In this document: in pieces, positions 33,828 to 43,155 of the stretch | How the letters are laid out: each line of letters begins with the position of its first letter | Position numbering within the stretch: position 1 is the first letter of the stretch | NCBI RefSeq assembly: GCF_000013625.1 | Contig: NC_009659.1 | Location: 3,410,001 to 3,474,000, forward strand | DNA: 64,000 nt | Direction of reading: 5' to 3' | DNA from: Janthinobacterium sp. Marseille | Lineage (GTDB): Bacteria; Pseudomonadota; Gammaproteobacteria; Burkholderiales; Burkholderiaceae_D | The notes under the pieces: model-generated | The model's input: only the letters and a program-made list of their open reading frames with translations | Told to the model about the DNA's origin: nothing | The model's database searches: none | Made by a program: the position numbers and the translations under genes

Positions 33828-35480
33828 CTACCAGACCATTAAGGTGAACGGGAAGACATAAGCCTGTAGCGTGACGAACAAGCCGACCAGGCAAGCCAGT
33901 GCAATCGAATGGAAAAAGACATAGCGCAGGATCTCGCCTTCATGTCCATACCATTTGGTCGCGGTAGCAGCCACCACGATCGATTGCGCATCGATCATCT
34001 TGCCCATGACGCCGCCCGAAGAATTGGCTGAAGCCATCAGGATCGGATTCAGGCCGAGCTGCTCTGCCGTGGTTTTTTGCAAGCCGCCGAACAGGACATT
34101 CGCAGCGGTATCGGAACCGGTCAGGGCGACACCCATCCAGCCCAGCAAGGTACCGAAGAAGGGGTAGAACACACCGGTATGGGCAAATGCCAGCCCCAGT
34201 GTTGAATCCATGCCGGAGTAACGCGTGATGTAACCGAGTGCCAGCATTGCCGCGATTGCAATCAGCGAATGACGCAGTATTTTCAAAGTATCCCAATACA
34301 CGACAAACAATTGCTTGAAGCGATACCCCATCACCAGGCCGGAAATCATCGAAGCAATGAAAATCCCGGTGCCGGTTGCTGACAACCAGTTCAGGTTAAA
34401 GATGGCTGCTTCCACGTGCGGATGTAAAGCAACCGGTGGCATCTTTTGCGTCAACATATGCAACCATGGCCATTCAAAACGCAGCACCGACAAACTATCG
34501 AGCATCTTCTTCCAGCCCGGCACACCCCACAGGAATACAAGTACCGACAGGATGAACCATGGCAACCACGCACGGATCACCGTCTCACGGCTATGCGTAT
34601 GAACCACTGATGGCTGCTGTTGCTGCGCTGCGGCCTTGAACCTGCCGGCGGCAGAAGTCCAGATGTCGGCCGGCTTCCATACTTTCAGGAACAGGGTCAG
34701 CAAAACCATCGATGAGATCGCCGCACCGACGTCCACCAGCCACGGTCCATGGAAATTCGAAATCAGGTATTGCGGTACCGCGAACGCAGCTGCAGCCACC
34801 AGGATCGCCGGCCAAACCGCAAGCATCCCGCGAAAGCCACAGAAAGCCCAGATCAGCCAGAACGGCACCAACATCGAGAAAACCGGCAACTGGCGTCCGA
34901 CCATGCCGGACAGTTGCAGCATATCGAGTCCGGTCACACCGGCCAGCGCGATGATGGGTGTACCCAGGGCACCGAATGCAACCGGTGCTGTATTCGCGAT
35001 CAGCGACAAGCCTGAAGCCGCCAAAGGCGCAAAGCCGAGGCCAATCAGCATCGCACCGGTCACGGCAACCGGCGTACCAAAGCCACCCGCACCTTCAAAG
35101 AAAGCGCCGAAAGAAAATGCCACCAGCAACAACTGCAAACGACGGTCTGTCGTAATGCCGGTAATGCTTTCCTGCAGCACCTTGAAGTAGCCTTTGCGTT
35201 CGGTCAGCTGGTACAGAAAGATGACGTTGAGAATGATCCAGCCTATCGGCATTAAACCATTCGCAGCACCGAAAGCTGCCGACGATAGTGCAGACGAAGC
35301 CGGCATCGTGAAGCAGAAAACTGCGACAACAATTGCCGATGCCAAACCAAGCAGCGCGGCAATATGTGCCCTGATATGAAAGAAGGCCAGAGCTGACAAC
35401 ATGACGACGACGGGTACTGCCGCCGCCAGTGTTGAAAGCCAGGCATTGTTGAAAGGATCGTACACATGAGACCACATCAT
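33828..35480 (-). CDS. lctP: L-lactate permease family transporter
   Basis: 550-residue inner-membrane proton symporter of the LctP family with about 13 hydrophobic segments. Family motifs: FEGAGGFGTPVAVTGAMLIGLGF, NTAPVAFGALGTPI and MASANSSGGVMGKMIDAQSIVVA near the C-terminus. LctP proteins import lactate, glycolate and other 2-hydroxy acids. Here, next to a nitrilase and a mandelate racemase-like enzyme, it may move a hydroxy-acid or related substrate. GGGAG lies before the double ATG (35480/35477). It is divergent from the allophanate hydrolase gene. Confidence 0.9.
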   Translation of the reverse strand: MMWSHVYDPFNNAWLSTLAAAVPVVVMLSALAFFHIRAHIAALLGLASAIVVAVFCFTMPASSALSSAAFGAANGLMPIGWIILNVIFLYQLTERKGYFKVLQESITGITTDRRLQLLLVAFSFGAFFEGAGGFGTPVAVTGAMLIGLGFAPLAASGLSLIANTAPVAFGALGTPIIALAGVTGLDMLQLSGMVGRQLPVFSMLVPFWLIWAFCGFRGMLAVWPAILVAAAAFAVPQYLISNFHGPWLVDVGAAISSMVLLTLFLKVWKPADIWTSAAGRFKAAAQQQQPSVVHTHSRETVIRAWLPWFILSVLVFLWGVPGWKKMLDSLSVLRFEWPWLHMLTQKMPPVALHPHVEAAIFNLNWLSATGTGIFIASMISGLVMGYRFKQLFVVYWDTLKILRHSLIAIAAMLALGYITRYSGMDSTLGLAFAHTGVFYPFFGTLLGWMGVALTGSDTAANVLFGGLQKTTAEQLGLNPILMASANSSGGVMGKMIDAQSIVVAATATKWYGHEGEILRYVFFHSIALACLVGLFVTLQAYVFPFTLMVW

Positions 35481-35923
35481 TTTGTCTCCCGGAAAATTGG
35501 GGTAATCGTTAGAAGGCTGTGACGCCTACTGCATTTTTTAATTTGATTTCAAGCCGAACAGCGACGCAAATTCTGTCATAGCTGATTCGTACGAAGGCGT
35601 GAAAAGGATGCAATCCGATATGAAGCAAAATGAAATTTGCTATGACAGACGATGTAACCTTCAATCAAAAATTCGCATGAGAACAACAGCAGGAAATGAA
35701 GCGTGAAGAGGACGATGGAGTGCGAGAAAAAGAGGCAGGAATTGCATGCCCGAACATTCGATACAACAAACGCACTCGAAGGGTGCGCAGCCGCACCAAG
35801 GCGATCCACGCAATTGCAGCGCATCGTCGAGGCAGGCTCGGGGAAAGAGCAAAAACCGGTTTTTTCCCATGGCATGACTCATGCTAAGACAAATACAAAC
35901 TTGTATACATGGGAGTATTCAAA
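35481..35923. other. divergent control region between permease and allophanate hydrolase
   Basis: About 440 bases with no supported gene; the small open frames lack ribosome sites and family features. It should hold both promoters. The clearest element is the CTTGTATACATG site at 35900-35911 close to the hydrolase start. Confidence 0.5.
35900..35911. promoter_or_regulatory. candidate GntR (FadR-type) operator before allophanate hydrolase
   Basis: CTTGTATACATG fits the tGTA-TACa type of dyad bound by FadR-family regulators, and matches the site at 45064-45075. It lies just before the GGGAG ribosome site of the hydrolase gene, where a bound repressor would block initiation. Confidence 0.5.
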
Positions 35924-37720
35924 ATGTTGGGATGGACAATAGTCGATTGGCAAACTGCTTACCGCGATGGCGCAACACCTGCGGCTTTACTGGCAACACT
36001 ACTGGATGGCCTGGCCAGCGATGATGCAGCCTGGATCACGCTGATTGATCAGCCCTATCTTGCGGCGCAGCTGCAAGCACTGGAAGCACGTCGCCTGGCA
36101 AATCCTGATTTGGCGACGCTGCCCTTGTATGGCGTGCCCTTTGCCGCGAAAGACAATATCGATGTGGCCGGTATACGCACCACGGCTGCCTGCCCCGAAT
36201 TCGCTTACATCGCAGAACAACACGCCACCGTCGTACAGCGTTTGCTGGATGCCGGTGCGATTGTCATTGGTAAAACCAATCTCGATCAATTCGCCACCGG
36301 CCTGGTCGGCATACGCTCGCCTTACGGTGCAGTACCGAATAGCTTCGATCCGGAATACGTATCCGGCGGCTCCAGCTCTGGTTCCGCTTCGGTGGTGGCA
36401 CGTGGCCTGGTGCCGTTTTCGCTCGGTACCGACACTGCGGGCTCGGGTCGCGTACCGGCCGGCCTCAACAATATCGTCGGCCTCAAACCAACCGTCGGTT
36501 CACTTAGCGGACGCGGCGTCGTACCGGCTTGCCGCACACTGGATTGCGTGTCTATCTTTGCCACCACGGTAGCTGACGCGGAACTCGTATTCACACAGGC
36601 GGCCGGCTTCGATGCGGCAGATGCATATTCACGTGCACGCCCGGAACATGTGTTGAACAAGCTGCCGGCCAAGCCGCGTTTCGGCATCCCGGCCCAACCC
36701 GAATTTTATGGTGACACCATCGCAGCGGCTGCGTATGCGCAGGCACTGGAAGCGGTACGCGCCAGCGGTGCTGTATGTATCCCACTCGATTTTTCCTTGT
36801 TCGATCAGGTCACCGCCTTGCTCTATGATGGCCCATGGGTAGCGGAACGCTATGCGGCGATCGAAGCTTTCGCCAAGGAACATGGCGACGCCATCCATCC
36901 CGTCGTACGCGACATCATCTTCCGCGCCCGCGAATTTTCGGCGACGGATACCTTCAATGCCCAATACAAGCTGGCCGACCTCAAACGCGCCGCCGACAAA
37001 ATCATGGCTTCGGTCGATGCCTTGCTGGTACCAACCGCACCGACGCACTACAAGATCGCCGATGTCGCGGCCGACCCGGTCCGCCGCAACAGCCATATGG
37101 GCAAGTACACCAACTTCGTCAACCTGCTGAACTGGTGCGCGCTGGCGGTACCGGCCAATTTGCGTAGCGACGGCCTGCCCTTTGGCCTCACGCTGATCGG
37201 TCCGGCCTGGTCGGACCACGCATTGGCCGCCTTCGGCAAACAATGGCAGGCGCTGACCGGCTTGCCGCGTGGCGCTACCGGACAGCCTTACATCCCGGCG
37301 GTAGCCACCCAGGACCAAAATGAAGTACCAGACGGCCACCTGCGGGTCGCCGTGGTCGGCGCGCATCTGACCGGCATGCCGCTGAACCGCGAACTGACCG
37401 AGCGTGATGCCATCCTGGTCGAAAGCACCCAGACCGCCGATAGTTATCGGCTCTATGCACTGGCGCAAACCGTACCGCCCAAACCAGGGCTGGCGCGCAG
37501 CAAGGATGGCGCGGCGATTACGGTGGAATTATGGGATATCCCGCTACCGGCCTTCGGTTCATTTGTCGCCGGGGTACCTGCACCATTGGGAATAGGCACG
37601 CTGGAGTTGAGCGACGGCCGGCTGGTCAAAGGTTTCATCTGTGAACCATATGCACTGGAAAGTGCACAAGACATCACTTCCTTCGGTGGCTGGCGCGCAT
37701 ATTGCAACAGGGCAGCCTGA
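35924..37720 (+). CDS. atzF: allophanate hydrolase
   Basis: 598-residue amidase-signature enzyme that splits allophanate to ammonia and CO2. The ATG at 35924 was chosen because GGGAG is 9-10 bases upstream; an ATG at 35909 overlaps that site. The Lys-Ser-Ser triad is visible in FAAKDNIDV, GGSSSGSAS and TDTAGSGRVPA, followed by NNIVGLKPTVGSLS. The C-terminal about 130 residues (from VAVVGAHLTGMPLNRELTERDA) form the second domain found in AtzF and allophanate hydrolases. No urea carboxylase gene accompanies it. The allophanate must therefore come from another source such as biuret-type breakdown, or urea carboxylase is encoded elsewhere. Confidence 0.9.
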   Translation: MLGWTIVDWQTAYRDGATPAALLATLLDGLASDDAAWITLIDQPYLAAQLQALEARRLANPDLATLPLYGVPFAAKDNIDVAGIRTTAACPEFAYIAEQHATVVQRLLDAGAIVIGKTNLDQFATGLVGIRSPYGAVPNSFDPEYVSGGSSSGSASVVARGLVPFSLGTDTAGSGRVPAGLNNIVGLKPTVGSLSGRGVVPACRTLDCVSIFATTVADAELVFTQAAGFDAADAYSRARPEHVLNKLPAKPRFGIPAQPEFYGDTIAAAAYAQALEAVRASGAVCIPLDFSLFDQVTALLYDGPWVAERYAAIEAFAKEHGDAIHPVVRDIIFRAREFSATDTFNAQYKLADLKRAADKIMASVDALLVPTAPTHYKIADVAADPVRRNSHMGKYTNFVNLLNWCALAVPANLRSDGLPFGLTLIGPAWSDHALAAFGKQWQALTGLPRGATGQPYIPAVATQDQNEVPDGHLRVAVVGAHLTGMPLNRELTERDAILVESTQTADSYRLYALAQTVPPKPGLARSKDGAAITVELWDIPLPAFGSFVAGVPAPLGIGTLELSDGRLVKGFICEPYALESAQDITSFGGWRAYCNRAA

Positions 37721-37746
37721 ACTGATTCTTTCGGAAACCGTGCACC

Positions 37747-38454
37747 ATGATACCCAAGCTCAAATTTGCCAAAGTCCTGCCTGACAGCCTCGCCTCACAA
37801 GCCTACACCCGGCTGAAGGCGGATATCTTCGACTTCCACTTCCTGCCCGGTGATCGTTTCAGCGAAAATGAAATGAGCGAACGCCTGCAAATGAGCCGCA
37901 CGCCGGTGCGGGAGGCACTGTTCCGCTTGCAACGTGAAGGCTATGTCGAAGTCTTGCACAAGAGCGGCTGGCAAATCCGTCCTTTCGATTTCCAGATGTT
38001 CGAACAGCTCTACGATGTGCGCAGCGTGCTCGAATGTGCGGCGGTCGAACAACTGTGCGCGATGCCGGAAGCACCACCGCTATTGCAACAACTGGCCGAA
38101 CTCTGGTTCGTGCCGGAGCATGAGCGCATCACTGATGTACCTACACTCTCGGTACATGACGAACGCTTCCATGAGCAATTGGTGGAAGCCAGTGGCAATG
38201 CGGAAATGGCACGTATCCATCACGACATCACCGAACGCATACGCGTCATCCGGCGGCTGGAATTCACGAAGGAAATGCGCATAGAGGTAACCTATACCGA
38301 ACATGCGCACATCCTGCGTGCCATCATAGAAAAACGCAGCTGCCAGGCAAAAGACCTGCTGCGCGCCCACATCGCGCTGAGCCAATCCGAAGTGAAGAAA
38401 ATCACGATACAGATGTTGCATCAGGCACGACTGGCAGCGCAGCTATCGGCCTGA
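37747..38454 (+). CDS. GntR-family regulator (FadR/FCD type)
   Basis: 235-residue regulator with an N-terminal winged helix (AYTRLKADIFDFHFLPGDRFSENEMSERLQMSRTPVREALFRLQREGYVEV) and a helical FCD ligand domain containing the metal-type residues in TEHAHILRAI and HDERFHEQLVEASGN. It lies 26 bp after the allophanate hydrolase gene in the same direction, so it is likely co-transcribed. FCD regulators often bind carboxylate ligands and repress their own catabolic operon; the two CTTGTRTACAWG sites in this region fit its expected operator. Confidence 0.92.
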   Translation: MIPKLKFAKVLPDSLASQAYTRLKADIFDFHFLPGDRFSENEMSERLQMSRTPVREALFRLQREGYVEVLHKSGWQIRPFDFQMFEQLYDVRSVLECAAVEQLCAMPEAPPLLQQLAELWFVPEHERITDVPTLSVHDERFHEQLVEASGNAEMARIHHDITERIRVIRRLEFTKEMRIEVTYTEHAHILRAIIEKRSCQAKDLLRAHIALSQSEVKKITIQMLHQARLAAQLSA

Positions 38455-38476
38455 TTTGGCAGGCAGCTGATACGAC

Positions 38477-39172
38477 TCAGGCGACTATATAGCTGCTGTC
38501 GTCCAGCAGCATATCTTCAAAGAAGGCACCAAACTGCTTTTCCGGATGACGGATATGGATTTCCAGTATCCAGCGCATGCCTGATGGTGTTGCGTCGAAG
38601 TCTGCCAGCGAACCTGTGTGTATGGCCGCATGCGGAAAGTCCGACACACGATGGCCCGGGAGGTCGAAATTCAATTCCCAGCCGCGTTGCCGGGCTTGCT
38701 GTTCTGCATAGCGATACAGCTCCTGTCCGCTCGCTTTTTCTTCCTGCCAGACCTTGCGCACGGCATGGAAAATTTCTTCGGCATCGGCGGCGCAACGTGC
38801 GTACTCTTCATTCTTCCCAACCACGAAGGACGCACCACCATCACCTTCCCATGCCTCAAAGCGCGGCGCCATATCGATAAAGAAAATATCGTTTTCCTGC
38901 AATACCACGCCCGGCTCGGACGCCTGCTTCATCGCCTTCATCGTATTTTTGCCAAAGCGGATACGCGTAGGATGCCAGGTCAGGTCCAGGCCGGAAGCGA
39001 TCAGCGTACGCTTCGCCATATCGACCGCATCTTCTTCCACCATTCCCGGCCGCACCAGGGCGGCGATGGTACGTATCGCTTCCCGGGTTTTGGCGCGTGC
39101 CTGCAACATGCCGTCTACTGAAAAAGCCGGACCTACCCGTTCCGCGCTGGCTACTGCTGTTTCCGTCATCAT
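38477..39172 (-). CDS. M24-family metallopeptidase-fold hydrolase
   Basis: 231-residue protein of the pita-bread fold without the N-terminal domain of creatinase/prolidase. The ATG at 39172 follows CAGGAGAAG. Segments: REAIRTIAALVRPGMVEEDAVDMAKRTLIASGLDLTWHPTRIRFG, then FFIDMAPRFEAWEGDGGASFVVG (first metal Asp candidates), then LPGHRVSDFPHAAIH and WILEIHIRHPEKQFGAFFEDMLL (His and Glu ligands). The dinuclear metal residues are partly recognisable, so hydrolytic activity on a small amide or peptide is possible. The substrate is unknown; it sits in the nitrogen-compound cluster. Confidence 0.8.
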   Translation of the reverse strand: MMTETAVASAERVGPAFSVDGMLQARAKTREAIRTIAALVRPGMVEEDAVDMAKRTLIASGLDLTWHPTRIRFGKNTMKAMKQASEPGVVLQENDIFFIDMAPRFEAWEGDGGASFVVGKNEEYARCAADAEEIFHAVRKVWQEEKASGQELYRYAEQQARQRGWELNFDLPGHRVSDFPHAAIHTGSLADFDATPSGMRWILEIHIRHPEKQFGAFFEDMLLDDSSYIVA

Positions 39173-39377
39173 TCTTCTCCTGATTAAAATCCTTGCTGTG
39201 CACTTCAAAATAAAGTGCATCACAGCTGTAAGCAGTATGCGAAACAGGGAGAAAAAGCGGAATCACGGCATGGGCCGGTGGGCTGACAAGCATGGTGGAA
39301 ATCCTGCCAAGCAAGCGCAAAACCATGCAAGTTGCGGCCAGTCGCGTTATCGTGGAGGCCTGAAAAAGGATATTGCA

Positions 39378-40346
39378 ATGCCTACCGTCGCCATACTTGT
39401 TTTCCCCGGGGCGCAAGCACTCGATGTGTCCGGCCCGCTGGATGTATTTTCCGAAGCGAACCGCTTCCTCGGACACGAGCAACGCTATCAGCTGACCGTG
39501 ATAGGGAGCACGCACGGCTTGATGCAGTGTTCGAACGGCTTGCCTATCGCCGCACATAAACACTACAGCGAAGTCGATACAGGCTTTGACCTGATCCTGG
39601 TCGCGGGTGGTCCCGAACTACCGCAACAAGCGCGGGACGAAGCCTTGCTGGGCTGGCTGCATTCCTGTGCGCTGCGTTCCGGCAAATACGGTTCCATCTG
39701 TAATGGTGCATTCCTGCTGGCCCACGCCGGCCTGCTGAACGGCAAGACCATTACCACCCACTGGAATGACGCGGCGCTGCTGGCACGCATGTTCCCCGCC
39801 ACCACGGTCGATGCAGACCGCATCTTTTTACAGGACGGGAATTTGTACACGTCGGCAGGTGTCACCGCCGGTATCGATTTATCGCTCTATCTCCTGTCGC
39901 AGGAAAGCGGTGCCGAAGTATCGCTGAATGTCGCGAAGCGCCTGGTGGTATTCATGCAGCGGCGCGGCGGCCAGTCGCAGTTCAGCCCCTACCTGACACC
40001 CTATGCGGAAGAAAGCTCTCCAGTCAGCATGGTTCAACAATATGTACTGGCAAACCTGCAGCAGGAACTCAGCGTGGAAATCCTGGCACGAACAGTGGCG
40101 ATGAGCCCGCGCAACTTCGCCCGCATTTTTGTCCGTGATACCAAAATCACGCCGGCCGAGTTCATAGAAAGCGCTCGCCTGGACGCGGCCCGGGCCTTGC
40201 TGGAAGCAAGCAATGACCCGATGAAGAAAATCGCCTATCTGTGCGGCTTCCATAATGCCAACCAGATGCGCAATGTCTTTGTTAAGCGACTGGGGATTAC
40301 CGCGATGCAATACCGCGCCAACTTTGCCGCCTTCCGCAAATCCTGA
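39378..40346 (+). CDS. GlxA-family AraC-type regulator 1
   Basis: 322-residue regulator. The ATG at 39378 follows AAGGA; a long upstream open frame overlapping the M24 gene is rejected. It has an N-terminal DJ-1/PfpI-like domain (VAILVFPGAQALDVSGPLDVFSEANRFLG, with the nucleophile-elbow region GSICNGAFLLAHAGLLNG) and a C-terminal AraC domain with two helix-turn-helices (LSVEILARTVAMSPRNFARIF and MKKIAYLCGFHNANQMRNVFVKRLG). GlxA proteins control catabolism of small nitrogen compounds such as betaines and arginine derivatives. It is a paralogue of the next gene, in the same orientation. Confidence 0.92.
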   Translation: MPTVAILVFPGAQALDVSGPLDVFSEANRFLGHEQRYQLTVIGSTHGLMQCSNGLPIAAHKHYSEVDTGFDLILVAGGPELPQQARDEALLGWLHSCALRSGKYGSICNGAFLLAHAGLLNGKTITTHWNDAALLARMFPATTVDADRIFLQDGNLYTSAGVTAGIDLSLYLLSQESGAEVSLNVAKRLVVFMQRRGGQSQFSPYLTPYAEESSPVSMVQQYVLANLQQELSVEILARTVAMSPRNFARIFVRDTKITPAEFIESARLDAARALLEASNDPMKKIAYLCGFHNANQMRNVFVKRLGITAMQYRANFAAFRKS

Positions 40347-40452
40347 GGTTTGGGTGTAATAAGGCCGGTGTGCTACCGGGAGCCGGCATCAGGTATGATT
40401 TGCACAGATTTTTACTTATGCCGAATTCCACCCTGCTTGCCCGACAATTTTC

Positions 40453-41439
40453 ATGCGCAAAATCACGATAGGCCTCGTCGTCTTCCCCCGCTTCCAGATG
40501 CTGGATATTGCAGCGCCAGGCGACGCCTTTGCCGAAGTCAAAGTACTCAGCAATGGCGAATGCGAATATGAAATCCTGACCATCGCCACCACGCGTGGAC
40601 CGATACAGTCATCCAGCGGCCTGACCATCATGCCGGACCGCACCATCTTCGATCCCTGCCCGCATTTCGACACATTGATCGTACCGGGTGGACTGGGTGT
40701 ATTCGACATCCTGGAAGATACGACGCTAACTGATTGGCTCGCCGCACAAGGTGAAGGCTGCCGCCGCATAGGTGCGATCTGTAATGGCGTCTTCGCGCTG
40801 GGCGCCGCCGGCATGATCAACGGCAAGACGGTGACCACACACTGGATGGATGCAGCACGCCTGGCGAGCATGTTCCGCAAGGCGACAGTAGAACCTGACC
40901 GGATTTATGTAAAGGACGACAGCCTGTACACCACGGCCGGGGTGACTGCCGGTATCGACTTGTCGCTGGCATTGATAGAAGAAGACTTCGGCAAACAAAT
41001 GGCACTGGATGTCGCCAAATACCTGATCGTCTACCTGCGTCGTGCCGGCGGCCAGTCACAATTCAGTCCACTGCTGGAAGTACAGGTCAAAAACGATTCA
41101 CCGGTTGCTGCCGTACAAAACTATGTACTCAACAACCTGAATGTCGAACACACCTTGTTGAGCATCGCCGATGAAATGCAAATGAGTGCGCGCAACCTGT
41201 CACGTATATTCAAGCAGGAAACCGGTTTGACGCTGATGAACTTCGTCAACGATGCCCGCATAGACGCAGCCCGTCGTTACCTGGAATCGACCGACCTCGG
41301 CCTGACAGATATTGCGCGTCGCTGCGGACTGACCAATGCGGCGACCCTGCGCCGCATCTTTTCCAAACGCCTGGGTATAGGACCAAGCGATTACCGCCAA
41401 CGCTTCCGCACCGAAGAAATGCCGGTCGCAGCAGCCTAG
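40453..41439 (+). CDS. GlxA-family AraC-type regulator 2
   Basis: 328-residue regulator, a paralogue of the preceding gene: DJ-1/PfpI-like domain (IGLVVFPRFQMLDIAAPGDAFAEVK, with GAICNGVFALGAAGMINGKTVTTHWMDAARLA) and a C-terminal AraC pair (HTLLSIADEMQMSARNLSRIFKQETG and LTDIARRCGLTNAATLRRIFSKRLG). The two differ widely in sequence, which points to an old duplication. Its stop overlaps the convergent alpha/beta hydrolase stop by four bases. Confidence 0.92.
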   Translation: MRKITIGLVVFPRFQMLDIAAPGDAFAEVKVLSNGECEYEILTIATTRGPIQSSSGLTIMPDRTIFDPCPHFDTLIVPGGLGVFDILEDTTLTDWLAAQGEGCRRIGAICNGVFALGAAGMINGKTVTTHWMDAARLASMFRKATVEPDRIYVKDDSLYTTAGVTAGIDLSLALIEEDFGKQMALDVAKYLIVYLRRAGGQSQFSPLLEVQVKNDSPVAAVQNYVLNNLNVEHTLLSIADEMQMSARNLSRIFKQETGLTLMNFVNDARIDAARRYLESTDLGLTDIARRCGLTNAATLRRIFSKRLGIGPSDYRQRFRTEEMPVAAA

Positions 41440-42257
41440 GCAATACCGGCGATCGCGCACACTTCACGCGTGATCGCACCGTCGGGCGTGGCCAATTCAT
41501 TGAGGATAGTAAAGTGATTGCGCTGCGGCAGCGGCACCAATGTTCCCGGCAAGGCATTGCGCGCCGCGCCGAACTGCTCGGACTGGCGCTGTAACTCGGG
41601 CAATTCATCCGAGCCATACATCAGTGTCAACGGGCGTGGACTGAGTGGCAATAGCAAAGGACTCAGTCCCTTTTCTTCTGCTTCGCTCAATTGCAGTTTG
41701 TTATTCAGGTAGCACAGGCGTATCGGTTCAAGGTCATAGATACCGCTGATCGCCACACCACCTATCACGCCGGGTTCATCGACACACATGGCAGTCAGGT
41801 GCCCGCCGGCAGACCAACCGGATACGACGATGCGCTCAACGTCAGCGCCAAACTCTCCGGCATGCTGCCGCAACCATGCGATACCCGCCCTTACCTCTGC
41901 CACGATTTCAGTCAATGTCGCATCCGGTGCCAGCGTGTAACCGATCAGTGCGACATGCATGCCATGCGCCAGGGGTCCCGCAGCGAGGAAGCTAAAGGTT
42001 TCCTTGGCCCGCATTTGCCAGTAGCCACCATGGATAAACACCAACAGCGGCCCCGGTTTGCTGCCTGCGAAGTAATCGATGCGATTGCGTTCTGCCGGGC
42101 CATAGCGCAGATCCAGCCGCTGTCCATACACAACGCGTAAAGCAGCGCTGCGCTGATCAAAATCTTTCAATATGGTCGGGCTGTCTTTGACCGCCAGCGA
42201 GTTGTTGTAACCGGCGTCGAGGGCGGCCTGGTCCATGCCGTGATATATCGAATTCAT
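41436..42257 (-). CDS. alpha/beta hydrolase, kynurenine formamidase / carboxylesterase-like
   Basis: 273-residue hydrolase. The oxyanion motif HGGYW (VFIHGGYWQMRAKE), nucleophile elbow GWSAGG and late His in PQRNHFTILNEL identify the esterase/formamidase-like group related to BNA7-type kynurenine formamidase. The N-terminus (NSIYHGMDQAALDAGYNNSLAV) is typical of these proteins. It could hydrolyse an amide, formamide or ester in the same pathway as the neighbouring nitrilase and allophanate hydrolase. It lies just downstream of the ABC transporter operon on the same strand. Confidence 0.87.
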   Translation of the reverse strand: MNSIYHGMDQAALDAGYNNSLAVKDSPTILKDFDQRSAALRVVYGQRLDLRYGPAERNRIDYFAGSKPGPLLVFIHGGYWQMRAKETFSFLAAGPLAHGMHVALIGYTLAPDATLTEIVAEVRAGIAWLRQHAGEFGADVERIVVSGWSAGGHLTAMCVDEPGVIGGVAISGIYDLEPIRLCYLNNKLQLSEAEEKGLSPLLLPLSPRPLTLMYGSDELPELQRQSEQFGAARNALPGTLVPLPQRNHFTILNELATPDGAITREVCAIAGIA

Positions 42258-42295
42258 AGCGGATTCACGTTGTTATTTTATTTGGCTTCCGCATA

Positions 42296-42333
42296 GGCGG
42301 AAATCCTGTGCCATGGTAGCGCGAATTTCCGCC
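42296..42333. repeat. hairpin between ABC operon and hydrolase
   Basis: GGCGGAAAT (42296-42304) and ATTTCCGCC (42325-42333), a 9-bp perfect stem with a 20-base loop, in the only gap between the ATPase stop and the hydrolase start. No T-run; it may limit read-through or stabilise RNA. Confidence 0.45.
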
Positions 42334-42357
42334 TTTACGACAATTTTGCTGCCAACT

Positions 42358-43155
42358 TCAAGCCGCGACTTTAGCCGATACGTGACTGGTCAAATACTGG
42401 GTAATATCGCGGCGGATCTCATTGAACTCGACCGCTGTAATATCGCGCGGACGTGCCAGATCCAGCTTGATGTCTTCTTCGATACGACCCGGGCCTGCCG
42501 TCATAACCACTACGCGATCCGACAACATCACGGCTTCCTCCACCGCATGCGTGACAAACACGACCGTGACCTTGGTACGTTCCCAGATTTCCAGCAAATC
42601 CTGTTGCAGTTTTTCACGTGTCAACGCATCCAGCGCACCGAAGGGTTCATCCATCAGCAAGACTTCGCAATCGTTCGCCAGCACCCGCGCAATCGCCACC
42701 CTTTGCTTCATACCGCCGGATAACTGGCCCGGATAGTAATTGGCAAACTTGGTCAGGCCCACCATATCGGTGTAATAGGCAGACAGCTCTTCCAGCTTGG
42801 CCTTGGGCAGGTTGCGCTGACGCTGGCCGAAGCCAATGTTTTCCTTCACCGTCAGCCACGGGAACAAGCCATAGTCCTGGAACACCATGCCGCGTTCCGG
42901 GCTCGGTCCGTCAATCGGCATGCCATACATATTCGCGCTGCCGGAAGACGTTGTTTCAAAACCCGCCATGATGCGCAGCAAGGTCGACTTGCCGCAACCC
43001 GAGGCACCGATCAGGCATACGAACTCGCCCTTGTTGATCGTCAGATTCACTTCGCGCAAAGCCTGCACGGTTTGTCCGCCTATCGAAAAAACCTTGCTGA
43101 CGCCCTTGATATCTATCGCCGGTAAAGGACGACGTTCGGAGTAAGTATCAGACAT
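42358..43155 (-). CDS. ABC transporter ATPase, NitT/TauT (SsuB/TauB) family
   Basis: 265-residue ATPase. Start at ATG 43155 (MSDTYSERRPLPAIDIKGVSKVFS); it overlaps the permease end by 8 bp. Walker A GASGCGKSTLL, Q-loop VFQDYGLFPW, signature LSGGMKQRVAIARVLA, Walker B VLLMDEPFGALD and the switch His in VFVTHAVEEA are all present. It powers uptake of sulfonates, taurine, nitrate-like anions or amine precursors; the substrate is not fixed by the ATPase. Confidence 0.93.
   Translation of the reverse strand: MSDTYSERRPLPAIDIKGVSKVFSIGGQTVQALREVNLTINKGEFVCLIGASGCGKSTLLRIMAGFETTSSGSANMYGMPIDGPSPERGMVFQDYGLFPWLTVKENIGFGQRQRNLPKAKLEELSAYYTDMVGLTKFANYYPGQLSGGMKQRVAIARVLANDCEVLLMDEPFGALDALTREKLQQDLLEIWERTKVTVVFVTHAVEEAVMLSDRVVVMTAGPGRIEEDIKLDLARPRDITAVEFNEIRRDITQYLTSHVSAKVAA

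Noticed and set aside
36629..37468. 279-codon open frame on the minus strand
   Set aside because: Opposite allophanate hydrolase; no recognisable domain.
38477..39172. M24 protein as a creatinase
   Set aside because: At 231 residues it lacks the N-terminal domain of creatinase, and the substrate residues cannot be verified; only the fold family is claimed.
38754..39377. long N-terminal extension of GlxA regulator 1
   Set aside because: Overlaps the M24 gene on the other strand; the start at 39378 has a ribosome site and gives the normal family N-terminus.
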